Assembly (NCBI RefSeq): GCF_006149045.1
Contig: NZ_VBSN01000027.1
Coordinates: 744,001-808,000 of the forward strand
DNA from: Dyadobacter flavalbus
Lineage (GTDB): Bacteria > Bacteroidota > Bacteroidia > Cytophagales > Spirosomataceae
Direction: 5' to 3'
Length of the DNA stretch: 64,000 nt
The notes below the pieces were generated by a model. It made no database searches. It was not told where the DNA came from and saw only the letters and a program-made list of their open reading frames with translations. Both the position numbers and the translations under genes were made by a program. Below, one piece after another: positions 62,385 to 64,000 of this stretch. The first letter of the stretch is position 1; the number at the start of each line of letters is the position of its first letter.

Positions 62385-64000
62385 ATGCGAACCAAATATA
62401 CCTTCTGTATTTTCTTTGTTCTTTACTTCATGACCGTTTCGGGCGCACGTTCGCAGCAGATCTGGTTCAAAATGGATACAGTTACGACGCTTTCGGCCAA
62501 TAATAAAAAACTGATCAATCCATGGGCCGGCGGGCTGAATGCTTCCCAGTATCAGAAAATGCATCTGGATAACGATGCGGATGAAGATCTGGTTGTTTAT
62601 GACCGTACCAACAGCAAAGTCACTACTTTTCTGGCAGCCGCTGATCCCGCCGGTTCCGGAAAAAAAGTATTCGTGCATGCGCCGTATTATGAGTCCCTGT
62701 TTCCGCATATGGACAACTGGATGATTCTGGCAGATTACAACGGAGATGGATTGAAAGATCTTTTCGGCAGCAATCCGTTTGGCATCAGCGTTTACAAGCA
62801 GGTAAAAACAGGAAATGCGTGGCATTGGGAACTCATGGAAGATGCGATTTATACACGCGGTTATAATTCAAATATCAATCTGCAGGTTTACGGAACGGAT
62901 ATTCCGGGAATTACAGACATTGATGACGACGGCGATCTTGACCTGCTTACTTTTGATTCTCAGGGAACAATCATTGAGTTGCACCAGAATCTGAGCATGG
63001 AAAAGTTCGGCGTTCCGGATAGTCTGGGAAATGAAGAAAATACGGTTTTCAGAAGAAACGGCGAATGCTGGGGAAATTTACGAAAAGGCAATAATGAGGA
63101 TTTTATTTTCGGATTTGATTGCGGCGTCACCGATAGTGAAGGCGGGCGCGTCATGCATGCAGGCAATTCCATCTTGCTGAACGACCTGAACGGAGACGGC
63201 AAAAAAGACCTGCTCGTTGGCCATGTCAGCAATGAACACATTTCTTTTCTCACCAATTCAGCTTCCGGCTTGATTGCCGATTTTACAGCTTACACCAATT
63301 CCTATCCGCAGACAGATCCGGTTTTAATGCATATTTTCCCGGCTGCTTACATGGAAGACGTGGATTTTGACAGTGTAAAAGATTTGCTGGTTGCACCGAA
63401 TGTTTCCTCCAATGACGGGAACTTGACCGATTTCAGATCTTCCGGCTGGTTTTACCACAATGCGGGCACAAACGTAAAGCCCGATTTCAAATTACAGCAG
63501 AAAAACTTTCTTCAGGATCAGATGATTGATGTGGGGGAAAATGCCGCACCGACGTTTTTTGATGTGGACGGCGACGGCGATATGGATATGGTGATTGGAA
63601 CCGGCGGCATGCCGGGCGATGCAGGGTTCAGAGGAAGTTTGTGGTTTCTGGAAAATACCGGAACCGCAGCCATGCCGGCGTTTAACCTTGCAACTGAAAA
63701 TTACCTGAATATCACCGCCGCATTGGCCGTTTACAACCTGAAACCGCAATGGGCTGATTTTAACGGAGACGGCATTACCGATCTAGGATTTGCGGCGACT
63801 TCGCCTGCCAGTCAGAAGCTGGAATATCGCTACATTCCCAACAAGGCCGCTGCTGGCGCTGCTCCACAGTTCAATATTGCTGATGCAGTAACCATTGCTT
63901 TGCCGTCAGACGTGCAGATCGGCGATTCACCCTACTTTTATGACGGCGATGGCGACGGCGATCTGGACCTGCTCCTGGGAAAGCCGCAGGGAAATATTTA
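62385..64000 (+). CDS. FG-GAP/VCBS repeat secreted protein (3' end beyond the window)
   Basis: Open frame of 538 codons that runs off the window. A signal peptide of about 23 residues (MRTKYTFCIFFVLYF then SGARS) is followed by repeats of the FG-GAP/VCBS beta-propeller type. Calcium-binding DxDGDxD-like motifs occur at least six times, for example DYNGDGLKDL, DIDDDGDLDL, DLNGDGKKDL, DVDGDGDMDM, DFNGDGITDL and DGDGDGDLDL. Such proteins in Bacteroidota are usually surface or secreted, often ending in a type IX sorting domain, which would lie beyond the window here. An ATG 18 bases upstream (62367) is an alternative start. Divergent from murF. Confidence 0.88.
   Translation, partial: MRTKYTFCIFFVLYFMTVSGARSQQIWFKMDTVTTLSANNKKLINPWAGGLNASQYQKMHLDNDADEDLVVYDRTNSKVTTFLAAADPAGSGKKVFVHAPYYESLFPHMDNWMILADYNGDGLKDLFGSNPFGISVYKQVKTGNAWHWELMEDAIYTRGYNSNINLQVYGTDIPGITDIDDDGDLDLLTFDSQGTIIELHQNLSMEKFGVPDSLGNEENTVFRRNGECWGNLRKGNNEDFIFGFDCGVTDSEGGRVMHAGNSILLNDLNGDGKKDLLVGHVSNEHISFLTNSASGLIADFTAYTNSYPQTDPVLMHIFPAAYMEDVDFDSVKDLLVAPNVSSNDGNLTDFRSSGWFYHNAGTNVKPDFKLQQKNFLQDQMIDVGENAAPTFFDVDGDGDMDMVIGTGGMPGDAGFRGSLWFLENTGTAAMPAFNLATENYLNITAALAVYNLKPQWADFNGDGITDLGFAATSPASQKLEYRYIPNKAAAGAAPQFNIADAVTIALPSDVQIGDSPYFYDGDGDGDLDLLLGKPQGNI

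Overview
The window looks like chromosomal DNA from a Bacteroidota member, most likely an aerobic Cytophagales bacterium close to Dyadobacter/Spirosoma. This rests on gene content: a full-length SprA (type IX secretion translocon), GldF, a SusC/SusD pair, a secreted enzyme ending in a type IX sorting domain, and several promoters of the Bacteroidota form TTG-N18..22-TAnnTTTG. The species call is inference. No rRNA, tRNA, CRISPR array or insertion sequence was seen.

Layout. 1-3359: malate dehydrogenase (cut by the window edge), a DUF1232 membrane protein, TatA and an amidase-family GatA. 3636-13532: LysM lytic transglycosylase, ruvA, the 7.2-kb sprA and gcvH, closed by a strong terminator. 13610-20247: a dihydroorotase homologue without its HxH metal motif, two DUF4199 membrane proteins, gldF without gldG, an ECF sigma/anti-sigma pair and a Tat-type FAD oxidoreductase. 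20329-23574: an AT-rich insert with a large unknown protein, a HepT/MntA toxin-antitoxin pair and an XRE regulator.

24141-41078 is a carbohydrate locus. The minus strand carries a LacI-type regulator, three exported Gfo/Idh/MocA oxidoreductases, a FucP-like sugar transporter, NagA and a divergent NagB-like protein. The plus strand carries SusC, SusD and two secreted S1 sulfatases. Together they suggest import of a sulfated, N-acetylhexosamine-containing glycan, desulfation, and funnelling of GlcNAc-6-phosphate to glycolysis. No classical glycoside hydrolase is present in the locus, so the exported oxidoreductases are candidates for an oxidative step.

41103-48392: outer-membrane-type protein, a TPR histidine kinase/LuxR response regulator pair facing two secreted proteins whose promoter has an 11-bp inverted repeat, an M23 lipoprotein peptidase and a GlxA-type AraC regulator. 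48389-52564: a 1391-residue secreted clan GH-A enzyme with four CBM6 modules and a T9SS tail. 52774-62279: macrodomain protein, a proline-rich small protein, an OmpR/histidine kinase pair, a SHOCT protein, MscS, AhcY, an AhpC-AhpD peroxide defence pair and MurF. 62385-end: an FG-GAP/VCBS secreted protein cut by the window edge.

A distinctive feature is a family of degenerate 7-bp repeat arrays at several intergenic sites, including an inverted pair of arrays at 56627-56808.
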